Of a stretch of 64,000 nucleotides of DNA, positions 1-9,337 are shown in pieces (within the stretch, counting starts at the first letter, position 1; each line of letters opens with the position of its first letter). Source of the DNA: Coraliomargarita algicola (lineage in GTDB: Bacteria > Verrucomicrobiota > Verrucomicrobiia > Opitutales > Coraliomargaritaceae); NCBI RefSeq assembly GCF_033878955.1, contig NZ_CP138858.1:5111001-5175000 (forward strand). The letters run 5' to 3'. A program made the translations under genes and the position numbers. Under the pieces are notes generated by a model. That model was given only the letters and a program-made list of their open reading frames with translations. It searched no databases and had not been told where the DNA came from.

Positions 1-336
1 GTCGACCGCACCGAATACATTCAAAACTTGCGAGGGATCGTTGACTTGGTGGGAGCGTATGGGCATCGATTAGTATGGGTATCGACGACTCCAGTTGACG
101 ACACACGTCATCAGAAGTTTTGCCCCGAAGTGCTTCGTCATCAAAGTGATGTGCTTGCCTATAACGCTGCCGCATATCAGATCATGCGGCATTCACATAT
201 TCCTGTCATCGATCTACATGGTTTTACTGCTTCTCTCGGTGATGATCTCTATATGGATCATGTGCATTATAATGAGGCAGTGCGCAGCTTACAGGCAGCC
301 TATCTCAGTGGGCACATCGAGCGTCTTTTGCTTTGA
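1..336 (+). CDS. SGNH/GDSL-type esterase, C-terminal fragment
   Basis: The frame is open from the first base, so the N-terminus lies outside the window and 111 residues remain. A strand-like IPVIDLHGF stretch is followed by DHVHYNEAV, the D-x-x-H block that supplies the catalytic Asp and His in SGNH hydrolases; the Ser block is not visible. The family removes acyl groups from sugars or lipids. It converges on the next gene, which belongs to the same superfamily, so the two may serve the same acetylated glycan. The substrate is unknown. Family placement rests on the C-terminal block only. Confidence 0.6.
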   Translation, partial: VDRTEYIQNLRGIVDLVGAYGHRLVWVSTTPVDDTRHQKFCPEVLRHQSDVLAYNAAAYQIMRHSHIPVIDLHGFTASLGDDLYMDHVHYNEAVRSLQAAYLSGHIERLLL

Positions 337-361
337 TTGCTCTAGCTGAATAATGATATCT

Positions 362-1240
362 TTATTCTTGATTCAATACTTCGTTGGGCCGAATGAAGTG
401 TGATGCCAATTCCGGCACTTCCACTTCTAGTAAATTCAAGACCCATTGTGCGACGATCCGACTCGCCGAGAGTGAGAAGTGTGTACGGTCTGTCGTTCCT
501 TCTGGGCTAAAGCGCTGGATGGCTTCTTTATCAGTGATCTGTGCGAGTTGATTTAAACTGTAATTATGTAAGTCTATGTGAGGGACTTGCATCTCTTGGG
601 CAACTATACGCACGGATTCGGCGTAAGGGGCGAGTGAGTCCCGCAGTGTGCCATCAACTGAGTAGGTGCGTCGGCATACGGGGGTGACTAGGATTGGTTG
701 TGCGCCGTGCTCGCGTGCTTCTTGTATATATCGACGTAAGTGATCTCGATAGTCTGTCTCGGGGGCACTCTCACGCTCTGGACCTTTTCCTTTTTGGTCA
801 TTGTGACCAAATTGAATGAATATCCAGTCGGGAGTCAGTTTGAGAGCGTCGTCCCAACGGCCTTCCGACCTAAAGCTGCGGGAACTGCGACCACCCACAG
901 CGGTGTTGATTACTTCTATGTCGTCGGTGGTCCATTGCTGAAGTGCCCATCCCCAACCAGCCTGATCTTTGTCTCTGCTTTTTCCCGTTACGGTGGAATC
1001 TCCCACAAGCACGATAAGTTCTCGTTCTGATGAGGCGTTTGGGGACGTATTGGTTTGATTCATCATTGAAGTTTCTAACATGGATTTTTCAGTAGGTAGG
1101 GCCGTGGCCACGGGAGTTGCTTGCATGTTTGGAAGGACTGTTTCGCTTAAGTGATTTGCTGTCTTTAAATGATTGGCCGATGCGACACTTGCTAGTGTTA
1201 GTGCTGCGATGCAGATTAAAAATCGATGGATATTTTTCAT
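362..1240 (-). CDS. Exported CE12-like (rhamnogalacturonan) acetylesterase
   Basis: A 292-residue protein. The start at 1240 was chosen over the upstream Met at 1342 because it gives a clean signal peptide (MKNIHRF then a hydrophobic stretch ending ASVASA). SGNH blocks are in order: GDSTV (Ser about 82), GGRSSRSF (Gly about 116), FGHND (Asn about 147) and DRTHFS (Asp about 251, His about 254). This layout and length match rhamnogalacturonan acetylesterases of CE12, which deacetylate pectin-type backbones outside the cytoplasm. An Ala/Thr/Ser/Asn-rich spacer follows the signal peptide. It is divergent from the Gfo/Idh/MocA gene, and the intergenic region carries a motif shared with the DeoR promoter near 10.1 kb. 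Substrate is inferred from family. Confidence 0.8.
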   Translation of the reverse strand: MKNIHRFLICIAALTLASVASANHLKTANHLSETVLPNMQATPVATALPTEKSMLETSMMNQTNTSPNASSERELIVLVGDSTVTGKSRDKDQAGWGWALQQWTTDDIEVINTAVGGRSSRSFRSEGRWDDALKLTPDWIFIQFGHNDQKGKGPERESAPETDYRDHLRRYIQEAREHGAQPILVTPVCRRTYSVDGTLRDSLAPYAESVRIVAQEMQVPHIDLHNYSLNQLAQITDKEAIQRFSPEGTTDRTHFSLSASRIVAQWVLNLLEVEVPELASHFIRPNEVLNQE

Positions 1241-1294
1241 TTCGGCTAAGTATGATAATTGAAAATGTAATACACGCTTTGCGTGATTGATCTT

Positions 1295-1338
1295 GATTGA
1301 AGTGATCATTTTGTCGAGCGATTTTAGTGTTGTGATTT
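1295..1338. promoter_or_regulatory. Shared operator/promoter motif, copy 1
   Basis: GATTGAA, then ATCATT, then TGTCGAGCG with near-identical spacing also occurs at 10119-10163, upstream of the DeoR gene. About 26 of the first 30 bases agree, and both copies are followed by GTGAT. Here it lies between the esterase and the Gfo/Idh/MocA gene. Both copies have the same orientation relative to the minus-strand gene. It is probably a binding site of the DeoR regulator encoded at 9338-10099, or a shared promoter. Confidence 0.55.
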
Positions 1339-1365
1339 TCATATATAATTGGTGGTTTCATCATA

Positions 1366-2562
1366 ATGAAATCTGAACCTTGCCAGTTACTACTTATTGG
1401 AATCGGAGGCTACGGCCACTATTACATTGAGGCGATCCAGTCATTCGAAAAACAGGGAATTCTCAAGTTGGTCGGGATCGTAGATCCAGCACCTGAAAGT
1501 GCTCCTGATTGGGCGGAACTTAAGAAACGTAATTTGCGGGAGTATGCGTCTGTTGAGGCATTTCTGAATGATCCGATCCGCGTTGATCTAGCGGCGATCG
1601 TTTCACCTATATCATTTCATATGTCACAGAGCTGTGCCTTACTTCGGGCGGGAATTAATGTTTTATGTGAAAAGCCGATTGCAGCCACTATTGAAGAAGT
1701 CGCTGCGATGAAGTGCGCACGGGATGAGTCTGGGAAATTTCTGGAAATTGGGTATCAGTGGACATTTAGTCCAGCGATACAAGAGTTGAAGGCTGATGTC
1801 TTGAAGGGCTGCTTTGGTCGGGCAGAAAAGCTACTAACTCGAGTCGCATGGCCTCGATCGAGTGCTTATTATCAACGAAATAACTGGGCAGGAAAAATTC
1901 ACAATGCGCAGGGGCGGCCCGTCTATGATAGCCCAGTCAATAATGCGACGGCACATTATTTGCATAATATGCTCTTCATTTTGGGGGAGGAATTGCATCT
2001 CTCGGCTAGTCCCTTATCTATGACTGCGGAGTGCTATCGAGCCAATGAAATTGAAAACTATGATACCGCATGTTGTAAGATTGAAACGGATATAGGTGCT
2101 GACATTTACTTTTATACCACCCATGCCACGGAAACTGTGGATGGACCTATTTTTCGATATATCTTTGAAAACGCCGAAATCCATTTCAGTCATGGCAAGG
2201 ATATCGTCGCTCACTTTGAAGATGGTAGTCAAAAGACCTACGGCAGTCCCGATGGAGAGCGTATGCACAAGTTGCGAATCTGCATAGATCGTTGCTCCAA
2301 TACATCGACACAAGATGATATCTGCGGCGTCGAAGCTGCGTCGGCTCATACGCGGTGTGTCAATGCGTTTCAGAAGGTTCCCGTGCAGACCATTGAGAAG
2401 TCGTTTCTGGAGCAAACAACACGCGGAGCGAATGATACGCTCACCTATTTACCGCAGATGGAATCGCTCATGCACGAGGCCTATGAGCGCGAGCAGCTAT
2501 TCAGTGCACTGGATCTTGCTTGGACTGGTAAACCCACGCATATTGAGTTTGATACGATCTGA
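1366..2562 (+). CDS. Gfo/Idh/MocA family sugar oxidoreductase
   Basis: A 398-residue NAD(P)-dependent dehydrogenase-like protein. The N-terminal Rossmann fold shows GIGGYGHYYIEAI (the G-x-G-x-x-G region), and CEKPIAATIEE at about residues 98-108 carries the EKP lysine typical of the family. Family members oxidise or epimerise sugars, inositols and their glycosides in the cytoplasm. No signal peptide is seen. It diverges from the CE12-like esterase across a short promoter region with the shared motif, so it probably belongs to the same regulon as the DeoR operon. The substrate cannot be read from the sequence. Confidence 0.85.
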   Translation: MKSEPCQLLLIGIGGYGHYYIEAIQSFEKQGILKLVGIVDPAPESAPDWAELKKRNLREYASVEAFLNDPIRVDLAAIVSPISFHMSQSCALLRAGINVLCEKPIAATIEEVAAMKCARDESGKFLEIGYQWTFSPAIQELKADVLKGCFGRAEKLLTRVAWPRSSAYYQRNNWAGKIHNAQGRPVYDSPVNNATAHYLHNMLFILGEELHLSASPLSMTAECYRANEIENYDTACCKIETDIGADIYFYTTHATETVDGPIFRYIFENAEIHFSHGKDIVAHFEDGSQKTYGSPDGERMHKLRICIDRCSNTSTQDDICGVEAASAHTRCVNAFQKVPVQTIEKSFLEQTTRGANDTLTYLPQMESLMHEAYEREQLFSALDLAWTGKPTHIEFDTI

Positions 2563-2785
2563 AAGTAGTGGCTTCAGGTCTGTGCACGACAGCTTAGTGT
2601 GCTGGACATCTAATCCATTGCGTGAGCTCCAGGGCCAACGCGAGCGGGGCACTGGCTAGCACCTGCAGCATGTGTCTTAAGCGTGAGGCTCGCTTGGGCG
2701 AACTATGGCTGGATTTTAAGGCTTAGGGGCTTTGTGCCCAGCATAAGCTCTGAAATGCTCGGCGACTATGGCCGCTGGTCATTTC

Positions 2786-3490
2786 TTATTTGGACACTTC
2801 TAGTAGAAGTGTGTCCCATTCATGCCTGCGATGATAGCTAGCTTTGCTGAGTGCTGCGGTTGAAGAAAGCGTCGCGCCCTTTTGGTTTCGGCTGACATCA
2901 TAGCGACAAAAAGCGAGTTCAAGTTCGTAGCTGGCTTGTCCCGTGGCGAGCTTGATGGATGTCCATGGAATGAAGACGGAACATTGCCACATTTTCTTTT
3001 CTGTATTCACCGTAACTTCGCTCTGAATGAATTCCGGATCTGTTATCATGCATTTTTGCAGTGGAATGGCTCCTTGCCTGAAGTCTTCAAAACTTTGTGG
3101 ATTCCAAGCAAGCTGTAGACGTTGGTTATTTGGAGTGACGTGTATTTCCCAGTAGTCGGACTCTCCGGGAATACCTAAGAAAATTTCGACGACATCGCCG
3201 AGCTTCCAAGTCTCTTGGTTAAAGCCAGTTGCTTCGCTAAAAATTTCATCGTCCTCTAGGGTGAAAATGACTTTTAATCCGCTTTTATTGGGGTAGAGCT
3301 CTGCTATTGCTGGTCGAAAACTGTCGCTAGTTTGCTCAAGCCAGGCTTGTTTAAATGTCAATACGTGCTGAGGAGTCTCTGTGGTCACACTGGAAGGACC
3401 TGTGCAGCACGCGTGAGGATTGGCGGAATGAGCGGATGACATCAGTAAGGAGCTTAGGAGGAATAGGGAACAAATGGAAAGTGGCTTCAT
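2786..3490 (-). CDS. Secreted CBM9-like / DOMON-type carbohydrate-binding protein
   Basis: 234 residues from the start at 3490, chosen because MKPLSICSLFLLSSLLMSSA forms a signal peptide; the ORF is open further upstream but would run into the symporter gene. The mature part has the beta-sandwich pattern of CBM9-like domains: a WKLGDVVEIFLG stretch, then YWEIHVTPNNQ, QLAWNP and a C-terminal ELELAFCRYD strand. Such domains bind sugar ends outside the cell. It is the last gene of the minus-strand operon, 25 bp after the symporter stop, so it may capture the sugar the symporter imports. No catalytic domain is seen. Confidence 0.6.
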   Translation of the reverse strand: MKPLSICSLFLLSSLLMSSAHSANPHACCTGPSSVTTETPQHVLTFKQAWLEQTSDSFRPAIAELYPNKSGLKVIFTLEDDEIFSEATGFNQETWKLGDVVEIFLGIPGESDYWEIHVTPNNQRLQLAWNPQSFEDFRQGAIPLQKCMITDPEFIQSEVTVNTEKKMWQCSVFIPWTSIKLATGQASYELELAFCRYDVSRNQKGATLSSTAALSKASYHRRHEWDTLLLEVSK

Positions 3491-3515
3491 GTTTTTCTTT
3501 GTGTCAGCGGACTTA

Positions 3516-5552
3516 TTATTGCACGTGTTCGTCTTCGGAGACACTGCCATCGTCATCAAGGTTTCGATCTAGGGAACCTAACTTACGAATTAAGTCCATT
3601 AAATCGCGGAAGCCGCCCCATAAGAACCAAACTACGGTAATCAGGCTCGCGCAGATCGTCATTGCGACGATTAGTCCCCACCATTTCTCCCAAGCACTAT
3701 CGGGGATTGGGTAGAATACATTGACTGTAGTGCCGATGATGAAACTTATCACGAAGAACATGACCCATGCGATTTTTAGAAAGTAGATGATACGGTCACC
3801 ACGGGTGAAATCATCATTAATTCCTAATCGTTTAAGTAATAGATGCGTTTTGCTGTTATTCTTTACGGATGCCAACTCTTTCGCGCTAGCTTCGAACTTT
3901 GGTTCTACACTATATTTCCCGCGATGTAGAAGTTTGTCCATGTTGGCTGGGGGTGTCTTGGATATTAGTGAGAAAAATACGTAGGCCAAGACCGCTAACA
4001 CTGCAGCAAAGAAAGACATCTGCATTCCATTCAATGGAAATTTTTCTGGTAAAGATTGTAGCCATCCCCATTCGGAATAAGTGAGTTTCCAGTTCGGTAG
4101 TTGTTTGGGCCAGATGATGTTGCGTAGAACAATGCCACTGACCGCTAAGGTGGATCCAGTAATCATCGCGGCCCATGCGCCGCCCACTGTTCCTCGCTTC
4201 CAATATAAGCCTCCGATGATGACGGCTCCAGCACCTCCTAGGTAAATCGCTCCAGTTATTTGGAAATACATATAGATGTACTCGTTTAAGGGGAACATGA
4301 GACTCCAAATAAAGCCAAAGCTTGCGACGCCTACGATGGAGAGTCGTAAGAGCCACATATGAGCTTTTTGAGATAATTTCTTCTTATTTTTACGAAGTGG
4401 GATGAAGACATCTTGAATAAAGATGCTGCCCCAGGAGTGGAGGTAGGTGTTGTCCGTCGAAACCGCGGCCATAATAATGACTGCAGTGAATAGACCTATG
4501 ACCCCAACCGGGAGAATTTCTCCGAGTGCCATCGGCACGCGCATTTGCTTTTGTATTTGAGTATCCTCAATCAGACTTAAATTTTGAGTCACCACTACCG
4601 CATCGCTGGAGAATTCATCCAAATGTAGGTAGGCAAAGATAAAGATTGGGATCAACAGGATGACTAAAGTTGTTACCATGCCGCGAAATTCACCTAGGAT
4701 ATTGGCCATTTTGGCTTCGTGGGGATTTCGAGCAGCAGCATTGTAGGCCTGGGAGCCTTGCCATGCGCGGGTTCCATAGACCTGTAGGATGCCCATCATG
4801 ACGAAGAACCACATGTTAAAATCACCCACTTTGTCCTGCTTGAAGGGATTGATTCGAGATTCTCCTGGAGGAGAATGGCGCAAGCCTTCCATCACATCGC
4901 CCCATGACATGTGGCAAAACAGGATCGCTAAGATGATCAACAGAGCTACGTTGACGAACTGCCCCTGTAGCATGTCGGTTACCATAATGGATATCTGGCC
5001 TCCGACGCTGACCATAAGCAGCGCTATACTCATTAGAATTAGCATAACTAAGGCTAGCGTGGGGAATGTGTGGCCTAAAAATTCAAATTCTACGGGGAGG
5101 CCCGTGAAATAAATGAGGAAACGAGCGCTCACCGCTGGGAAAATCCCATAATTCAGTATCCCGGAGGTCCACGCTAGGATGCCAGAGAATATACGAAAAT
5201 TATGACTATAGCGCATCTCAAAAAACTGAGCCATCGTTAGAGCACGCGTTTCACGGTAACGATAGACAACAAAGCCTGTGAGAGCCAATATTAGTCCAAT
5301 GGGAGCAACCATTTTAGCCCACCAGTAAGCGGAAAAACCCGTCTGATAATACTTTTCGAAATTCGCAGCAATAGAGATCGCTCCGAGACCTGTCATGCCC
5401 TGACCGACAGCGAGCAGGTATCTGCCCCCCATGCGATTTGCTGCGAGGAAATCGGCCACACTTTTATTCAGAGTGCGCGCGAATAGACAGATCCCAATCA
5501 TTAGCACGAGCATCGCAATGGGAATCAACCAGTCTATGTAGTGCATGTTCAT
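3516..5552 (-). CDS. Sodium:solute symporter (SSS family)
   Basis: A 678-residue polytopic membrane protein with about 14 hydrophobic segments, starting in the membrane (DWLIPIAMLVLMIGICLFA). An early VADFLAANRMGGRYLLAVG stretch is typical of SLC5/SSS sodium-coupled transporters. Long soluble loops occur around residues 540-600, and the C-terminus is acidic. It lies downstream of kinase, aldehyde dehydrogenase and aldolase genes in one minus-strand operon, so it probably imports the sugar or sugar acid they use. A Met at codon 3 is an alternative start. Confidence 0.85.
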   Translation of the reverse strand: MNMHYIDWLIPIAMLVLMIGICLFARTLNKSVADFLAANRMGGRYLLAVGQGMTGLGAISIAANFEKYYQTGFSAYWWAKMVAPIGLILALTGFVVYRYRETRALTMAQFFEMRYSHNFRIFSGILAWTSGILNYGIFPAVSARFLIYFTGLPVEFEFLGHTFPTLALVMLILMSIALLMVSVGGQISIMVTDMLQGQFVNVALLIILAILFCHMSWGDVMEGLRHSPPGESRINPFKQDKVGDFNMWFFVMMGILQVYGTRAWQGSQAYNAAARNPHEAKMANILGEFRGMVTTLVILLIPIFIFAYLHLDEFSSDAVVVTQNLSLIEDTQIQKQMRVPMALGEILPVGVIGLFTAVIIMAAVSTDNTYLHSWGSIFIQDVFIPLRKNKKKLSQKAHMWLLRLSIVGVASFGFIWSLMFPLNEYIYMYFQITGAIYLGGAGAVIIGGLYWKRGTVGGAWAAMITGSTLAVSGIVLRNIIWPKQLPNWKLTYSEWGWLQSLPEKFPLNGMQMSFFAAVLAVLAYVFFSLISKTPPANMDKLLHRGKYSVEPKFEASAKELASVKNNSKTHLLLKRLGINDDFTRGDRIIYFLKIAWVMFFVISFIIGTTVNVFYPIPDSAWEKWWGLIVAMTICASLITVVWFLWGGFRDLMDLIRKLGSLDRNLDDDGSVSEDEHVQ

Positions 5553-5609
5553 GTGTATCTAGTCTCTTGCTGGAGTGTATCTTTATGAGTGAATGGTATC
5601 ATCAGAATA

Positions 5610-6725
5610 CTATGCTTCGTCGTTGGTTGATCTTATGAATTGAATCACTTGTTCGAGAGTGGCACTCGTCCCCTGACGCACGTAGATTCCCGAGGTGAAG
5701 ACAGCGAGTTGCAATTGCTGTGTCGGTGGAAGTTCGAGTAGCATCCCGAGGGCATAGCCTGCATTGAAACGGTCGCCTGCACCGGTTAATTTGACGGGTT
5801 CCGCGCAATAGGGACCTGTCGTTTCTGCAGTTCCCTGTGCGGAGGCGCTGACTGCATAGTCGACGGCATGGATGACCACTTCGTCGACGCAAAGGGCTTT
5901 TAGGAGTGTTTGAGCCTGGTCCTTAGCACGTGAGATGTCTGGTTTGGGTAAGGCCTCGCCACCTGTTGCTTTGGAGAGTAGGTTGGCTTCGTTCTGGTTC
6001 AAGCCTAGCGTGGTGTGACCGGTTTGGCAAAAGCCCGGTAGTGCTTTAAGCATCGCTGCGATATCTTCGGGACTTCGACTGACAGGATCGACGAGGTCGA
6101 GGAAGAACTTGGGACGATGGGTGAGCTTTGAAAATACATGATCTTGCAGTGCTTTCCAGCAGGCAGTCATGTATGGGAAGAGCGTCCAATCTGTGATGGC
6201 GATCAAATCGGCGGTCTCGCACTTGGCGAGGAACACCCCATCTTGGGTTCGCTGTTGGATGTCTTGAGGAGTGAATTCCGCGAGGGGGCTGACGGCTGAA
6301 AACATGAGTTTTCCATCATTGAATTCAAAGGCCAGTGTCCGGCCGGGCTCACGCCCCCAGCTGTGCAGTGTCGCCTTGCTTGCATATTCTTGAAATGCGG
6401 CATGCACTGGTTCACCCACGGTGGCAAAGGTATCAACTTGAACACCAAGTGTGGCGAGCCCATCGCCCATGTTGATGGCGCAACCTCCTGGATCGGTTTG
6501 GGTGACTACAATTTCCCGCAAGCTGCTGTGCCCAGCTGCGGCTTTGATTAAACTTCCAAATTGATCAATCGTTTTGACTGCTTGGTAGCGATTGATGTCA
6601 TGGCGTTGATCCACCGCTTGAATCATTTCATCAACAAAACCGTCGAAGCCAGTGACGACTTGGAATGACTCGATTTGATCGCGCTGCGTTTCGAGTTTGT
6701 CCGCTAGTGATTGGAGTGAAATCAT
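5610..6725 (-). CDS. PfkB-family sugar kinase
   Basis: A 371-residue ribokinase-like protein. The C-terminal signature LTGAGDRFNAGYALG carries the anion hole and catalytic Asp of PfkB kinases, and GGCAINMGDGLATLG near residue 85 is the N-terminal glycine-rich region. It begins with GFDGFVDE, a motif also found in the paralogue at 14720-15817 (GCDGFVDE). It should phosphorylate a sugar or keto-sugar with ATP in the cytoplasm. The next two genes upstream in the operon are an aldehyde dehydrogenase and an aldolase, fitting a kinase/aldolase/dehydrogenase route. The substrate is unknown. Confidence 0.85.
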   Translation of the reverse strand: MISLQSLADKLETQRDQIESFQVVTGFDGFVDEMIQAVDQRHDINRYQAVKTIDQFGSLIKAAAGHSSLREIVVTQTDPGGCAINMGDGLATLGVQVDTFATVGEPVHAAFQEYASKATLHSWGREPGRTLAFEFNDGKLMFSAVSPLAEFTPQDIQQRTQDGVFLAKCETADLIAITDWTLFPYMTACWKALQDHVFSKLTHRPKFFLDLVDPVSRSPEDIAAMLKALPGFCQTGHTTLGLNQNEANLLSKATGGEALPKPDISRAKDQAQTLLKALCVDEVVIHAVDYAVSASAQGTAETTGPYCAEPVKLTGAGDRFNAGYALGMLLELPPTQQLQLAVFTSGIYVRQGTSATLEQVIQFIRSTNDEA

Positions 6726-6802
6726 GAAGTGAGCTCTTGTGGATGGAAGTTTGCTGAGTCGCTACGAACTACATGCTTGTCTATTAGAGGCCCGTAGTTT
6801 CC

Positions 6803-8278
6803 CTACAATGGACGAGCAATCGTTTGGTTGCGTAAATAGCTATAGAAGGTTTCGGGAGAGTTGACGCCGCCGCCTAATCCGCTGAGGTTGACGCCTCCGT
6901 AAGGGAGTCCGTAGGCGAATACGTTGTGCGCATTGATCCAGCTATTTCCAGCGATGAGCTTTCCAGCGAGATCTGTGGCTCGGTCCAAGTCCTTTGACCA
7001 GACGCTATTGGCGAGTCCATAGCTTAAGCGGTTGATGCGATCGATGGCATTCTCTTCTTCCTCAAAGGGCACGATGTAGGCGGTGGGGCCAAAGATCTCT
7101 TCGCGGTAGCAGATATTGTCTTCATCGCCTGTCAGTAAGTGTGGCTTAATGAAATATCCAGCGTTGTTTGTCGTGGTGGGAGTTGTCAAGGGGACGACTA
7201 CCTTGGCACCTTCGGCGATGCCTTTTTTATAATAGTCGTTGACTCGATCGTATTGTGTTTCGGATACGAGTGGACCCATCTGAGTTTTTTCGTCCATTGA
7301 TGATCCAATGGCAGTCTTTTCTAGTTCTGCACGTACGAGTTGTGTGAAGGTGTCTAGCACGGAGGAATGGACAAACCAGCGCGTGGCAGTGCAGCAGACT
7401 TGGCCGGTGTTTAGGGTGATGGCTCCTGCCAACCCTTCGGCGGCCGCTTGTAAGTCAGCATCCTGAGTCACGAGAGCGGCGCCTTTACCACCGAGCTCCA
7501 ATTTGCAGGGGACCAGGTGCTCGCCGCAGATTTTACCTATGAGTTTACCGATTTGAGGTGAGCCGGTAAAAGACATGTGTTTGAGCAGTGAGTGTTCTGC
7601 CAGAGGTTGGCCGCAGGCACGACCCTCGCCAGTATAGATATTAATGACACCATCCGGGATTCCAGCTTCTTTTATTAGATGACCAAGATAGAGAGTGGCT
7701 AATGGCGTCACTTCGGATGCTTTAACGACAACAGTATTACCCGCCGCGAGTGCAGGTGCAGGACCCCAGCAGAAAAGTGTGAAAGGGAAGTTCCAGGGGA
7801 AGATGAAGCCGCATACGCCGTAAGGCTTACGCTGAACGTGCGCATCGATGTCGTTGACTTCTAGCGGAACAGTATACTCTGCTTCATTGCTGAGATTGGC
7901 AAAGTAGTCAAAACAGTCTGCGCCGAAGGGGATATCGAATCCACGTGAGTTTTCGATGGGTTTACCCACATCGATGGACTCCAATTGAGCTAGAGTTTCT
8001 AGGTTTTCTCGAATTAAGCCCGCAAATCGTTTGAGCAGAGCCGCTCGATCAGATACGGGCATCGCAGCCCATTCAGGGAATGCTTTGTCGGCAGCCTGCA
8101 TGGCTTGATCAACGGTGGATGCCTCGGCGGAGGCTACGGAGGCTACGACCTCGCCGCTGGTGGGGTCGATGACCGGTATGGTGGATTTACTCGAATACCA
8201 TGTGCCGCCAATAAAAGAGGCAATTTGCTCTTGTGCGAGGAATTCGGTGACGAGGGAGTGGGGAGGGATGAGTGACAT
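6803..8278 (-). CDS. NAD(P)-dependent aldehyde dehydrogenase
   Basis: A full-length 491-residue ALDH superfamily enzyme. Visible blocks: FPWNFPF and VVVKASE (cofactor region, Lys about 186), ELGGKG (Glu about 261, general base) and GQVCCTATR (nucleophile Cys about 295). It resembles the betaine/lactaldehyde/glycolaldehyde class rather than the CoA-acylating methylmalonate-semialdehyde class, because the EEIFGP block has the usual non-acylating form. It lies 10 bp after the aldolase gene, so it probably oxidises the aldehyde released by that aldolase. Aldehyde identity is not readable. Confidence 0.9.
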   Translation of the reverse strand: MSLIPPHSLVTEFLAQEQIASFIGGTWYSSKSTIPVIDPTSGEVVASVASAEASTVDQAMQAADKAFPEWAAMPVSDRAALLKRFAGLIRENLETLAQLESIDVGKPIENSRGFDIPFGADCFDYFANLSNEAEYTVPLEVNDIDAHVQRKPYGVCGFIFPWNFPFTLFCWGPAPALAAGNTVVVKASEVTPLATLYLGHLIKEAGIPDGVINIYTGEGRACGQPLAEHSLLKHMSFTGSPQIGKLIGKICGEHLVPCKLELGGKGAALVTQDADLQAAAEGLAGAITLNTGQVCCTATRWFVHSSVLDTFTQLVRAELEKTAIGSSMDEKTQMGPLVSETQYDRVNDYYKKGIAEGAKVVVPLTTPTTTNNAGYFIKPHLLTGDEDNICYREEIFGPTAYIVPFEEEENAIDRINRLSYGLANSVWSKDLDRATDLAGKLIAGNSWINAHNVFAYGLPYGGVNLSGLGGGVNSPETFYSYLRNQTIARPL

Positions 8279-8288
8279 ATCTGGGGTA

Positions 8289-9335
8289 TTAATAGGTGAG
8301 TTTGTTTTCGGTTAGTATAAGGTCGTCTTTCAATTCTCGTAACGGGCTGATGTTGACCCTCGCGAGGTCGCCGTGGTAGGCTTTGACCGCTTCGATGGGG
8401 GTGATTTCGCCATCGGTGATGCGCCGCATGTATTGAATAAAAGCTAAGGGGTGTTCGGATAAATTGATCTTTCGACCAAAGAGAGCTACCTTTGCGCCGT
8501 ATTTTTGAGCGTCATGAATGAGTTGAAAGGCATCTAGAGTTGTTCCCGAACTACCGCCTAAAATACCAACGACTAGATTGCTATCATAAGCGACGAGCTC
8601 TTCCAGTGGCCCGGGGCCATTGTAAGGGATTTTTAGGAAAATTGGACGACCGACCTTGGTGACACCTGCTAGGCAGCGAATAATACTATCGTTGAGGAAG
8701 GCTCCTGTTTTTTGAGGATCAAATCCTGGATCTACGTTGGGGTTGAACACTTCCAAAAAGTAGCGAAACTTCTTGGCTTCAGCTTCGAGACGAAACTTGT
8801 GGAAGGCTTCGAGGGCGGCGTAGTCTTGGTCCAGATTATTGGTGAAGGTGACTGAATAAAGGCCGAGATCCGCACCTGTGTAGGGCTTGTTGTAGTCTGT
8901 TTCCGTCTTTCCGTATTTGATGTGATCCAATGTCGCAGTGCGGAAGTGGCGTGAAGGGTGATTGGCGTAGCTTCCTCCGCGAACGGCCCAGATGTCAGTG
9001 GTATCGTTGGCTCTGGCGGCAGGAGTGATCGGGGAGTTTTTAAAAAGCCCTTCATCAATGCCAAGACGCTCGAGGTTGGATGCTGAGAGCAGCATGATGT
9101 CGACGACTTGCTGCTTAATCACCTCTCGTATCTGCTCATGGTATTGAGAGAGTGTTTTATAGCGGTTGCAGCTTTGGCTGTCGCCATCTTTATTTTGAGC
9201 TAGCCGTTTGGGACCTGGTGCCATGGCGCCAAATGCCATGTCGGCGTCTTTGGCATCCGCAATAATGAAGTCATTACGCGTATCGATCCCTTGGGAAATT
9301 CGCTGTAGTTTTTGATCAAGAGTTTTTAGTGTCAT
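8289..9335 (-). CDS. Class I aldolase-like TIM-barrel protein (LacD/YihT/DhnA type)
   Basis: 348 residues from 9335; an ATG at 9341 overlaps the DeoR stop as ATGA and is equally possible. The ORF extends further upstream but inside the regulator gene. FLKIPYNGPGPLEELVAYD holds the likely Schiff-base Lys of class I aldolases, followed by a phosphate-binding-like GILGGSSGTTLDAF loop and VALFGRKIN. These features resemble tagatose-bisphosphate, sulfofructose-phosphate and DhnA/FbaB-type aldolases. Placement between a DeoR gene and ALDH and PfkB genes supports a sugar-phosphate aldolase. The enzyme is longer than YihT or LacD, and its exact substrate is unknown. Confidence 0.6.
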   Translation of the reverse strand: MTLKTLDQKLQRISQGIDTRNDFIIADAKDADMAFGAMAPGPKRLAQNKDGDSQSCNRYKTLSQYHEQIREVIKQQVVDIMLLSASNLERLGIDEGLFKNSPITPAARANDTTDIWAVRGGSYANHPSRHFRTATLDHIKYGKTETDYNKPYTGADLGLYSVTFTNNLDQDYAALEAFHKFRLEAEAKKFRYFLEVFNPNVDPGFDPQKTGAFLNDSIIRCLAGVTKVGRPIFLKIPYNGPGPLEELVAYDSNLVVGILGGSSGTTLDAFQLIHDAQKYGAKVALFGRKINLSEHPLAFIQYMRRITDGEITPIEAVKAYHGDLARVNISPLRELKDDLILTENKLTY

Positions 9336-9337
9336 TA

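Noticed and set aside
5610..9335. Assignment of the kinase/aldolase/dehydrogenase operon to sulfoquinovose or inositol breakdown
   Set aside because: The aldolase length, lack of isomerase, reductase or other iol genes and the non-acylating ALDH motif do not support either.
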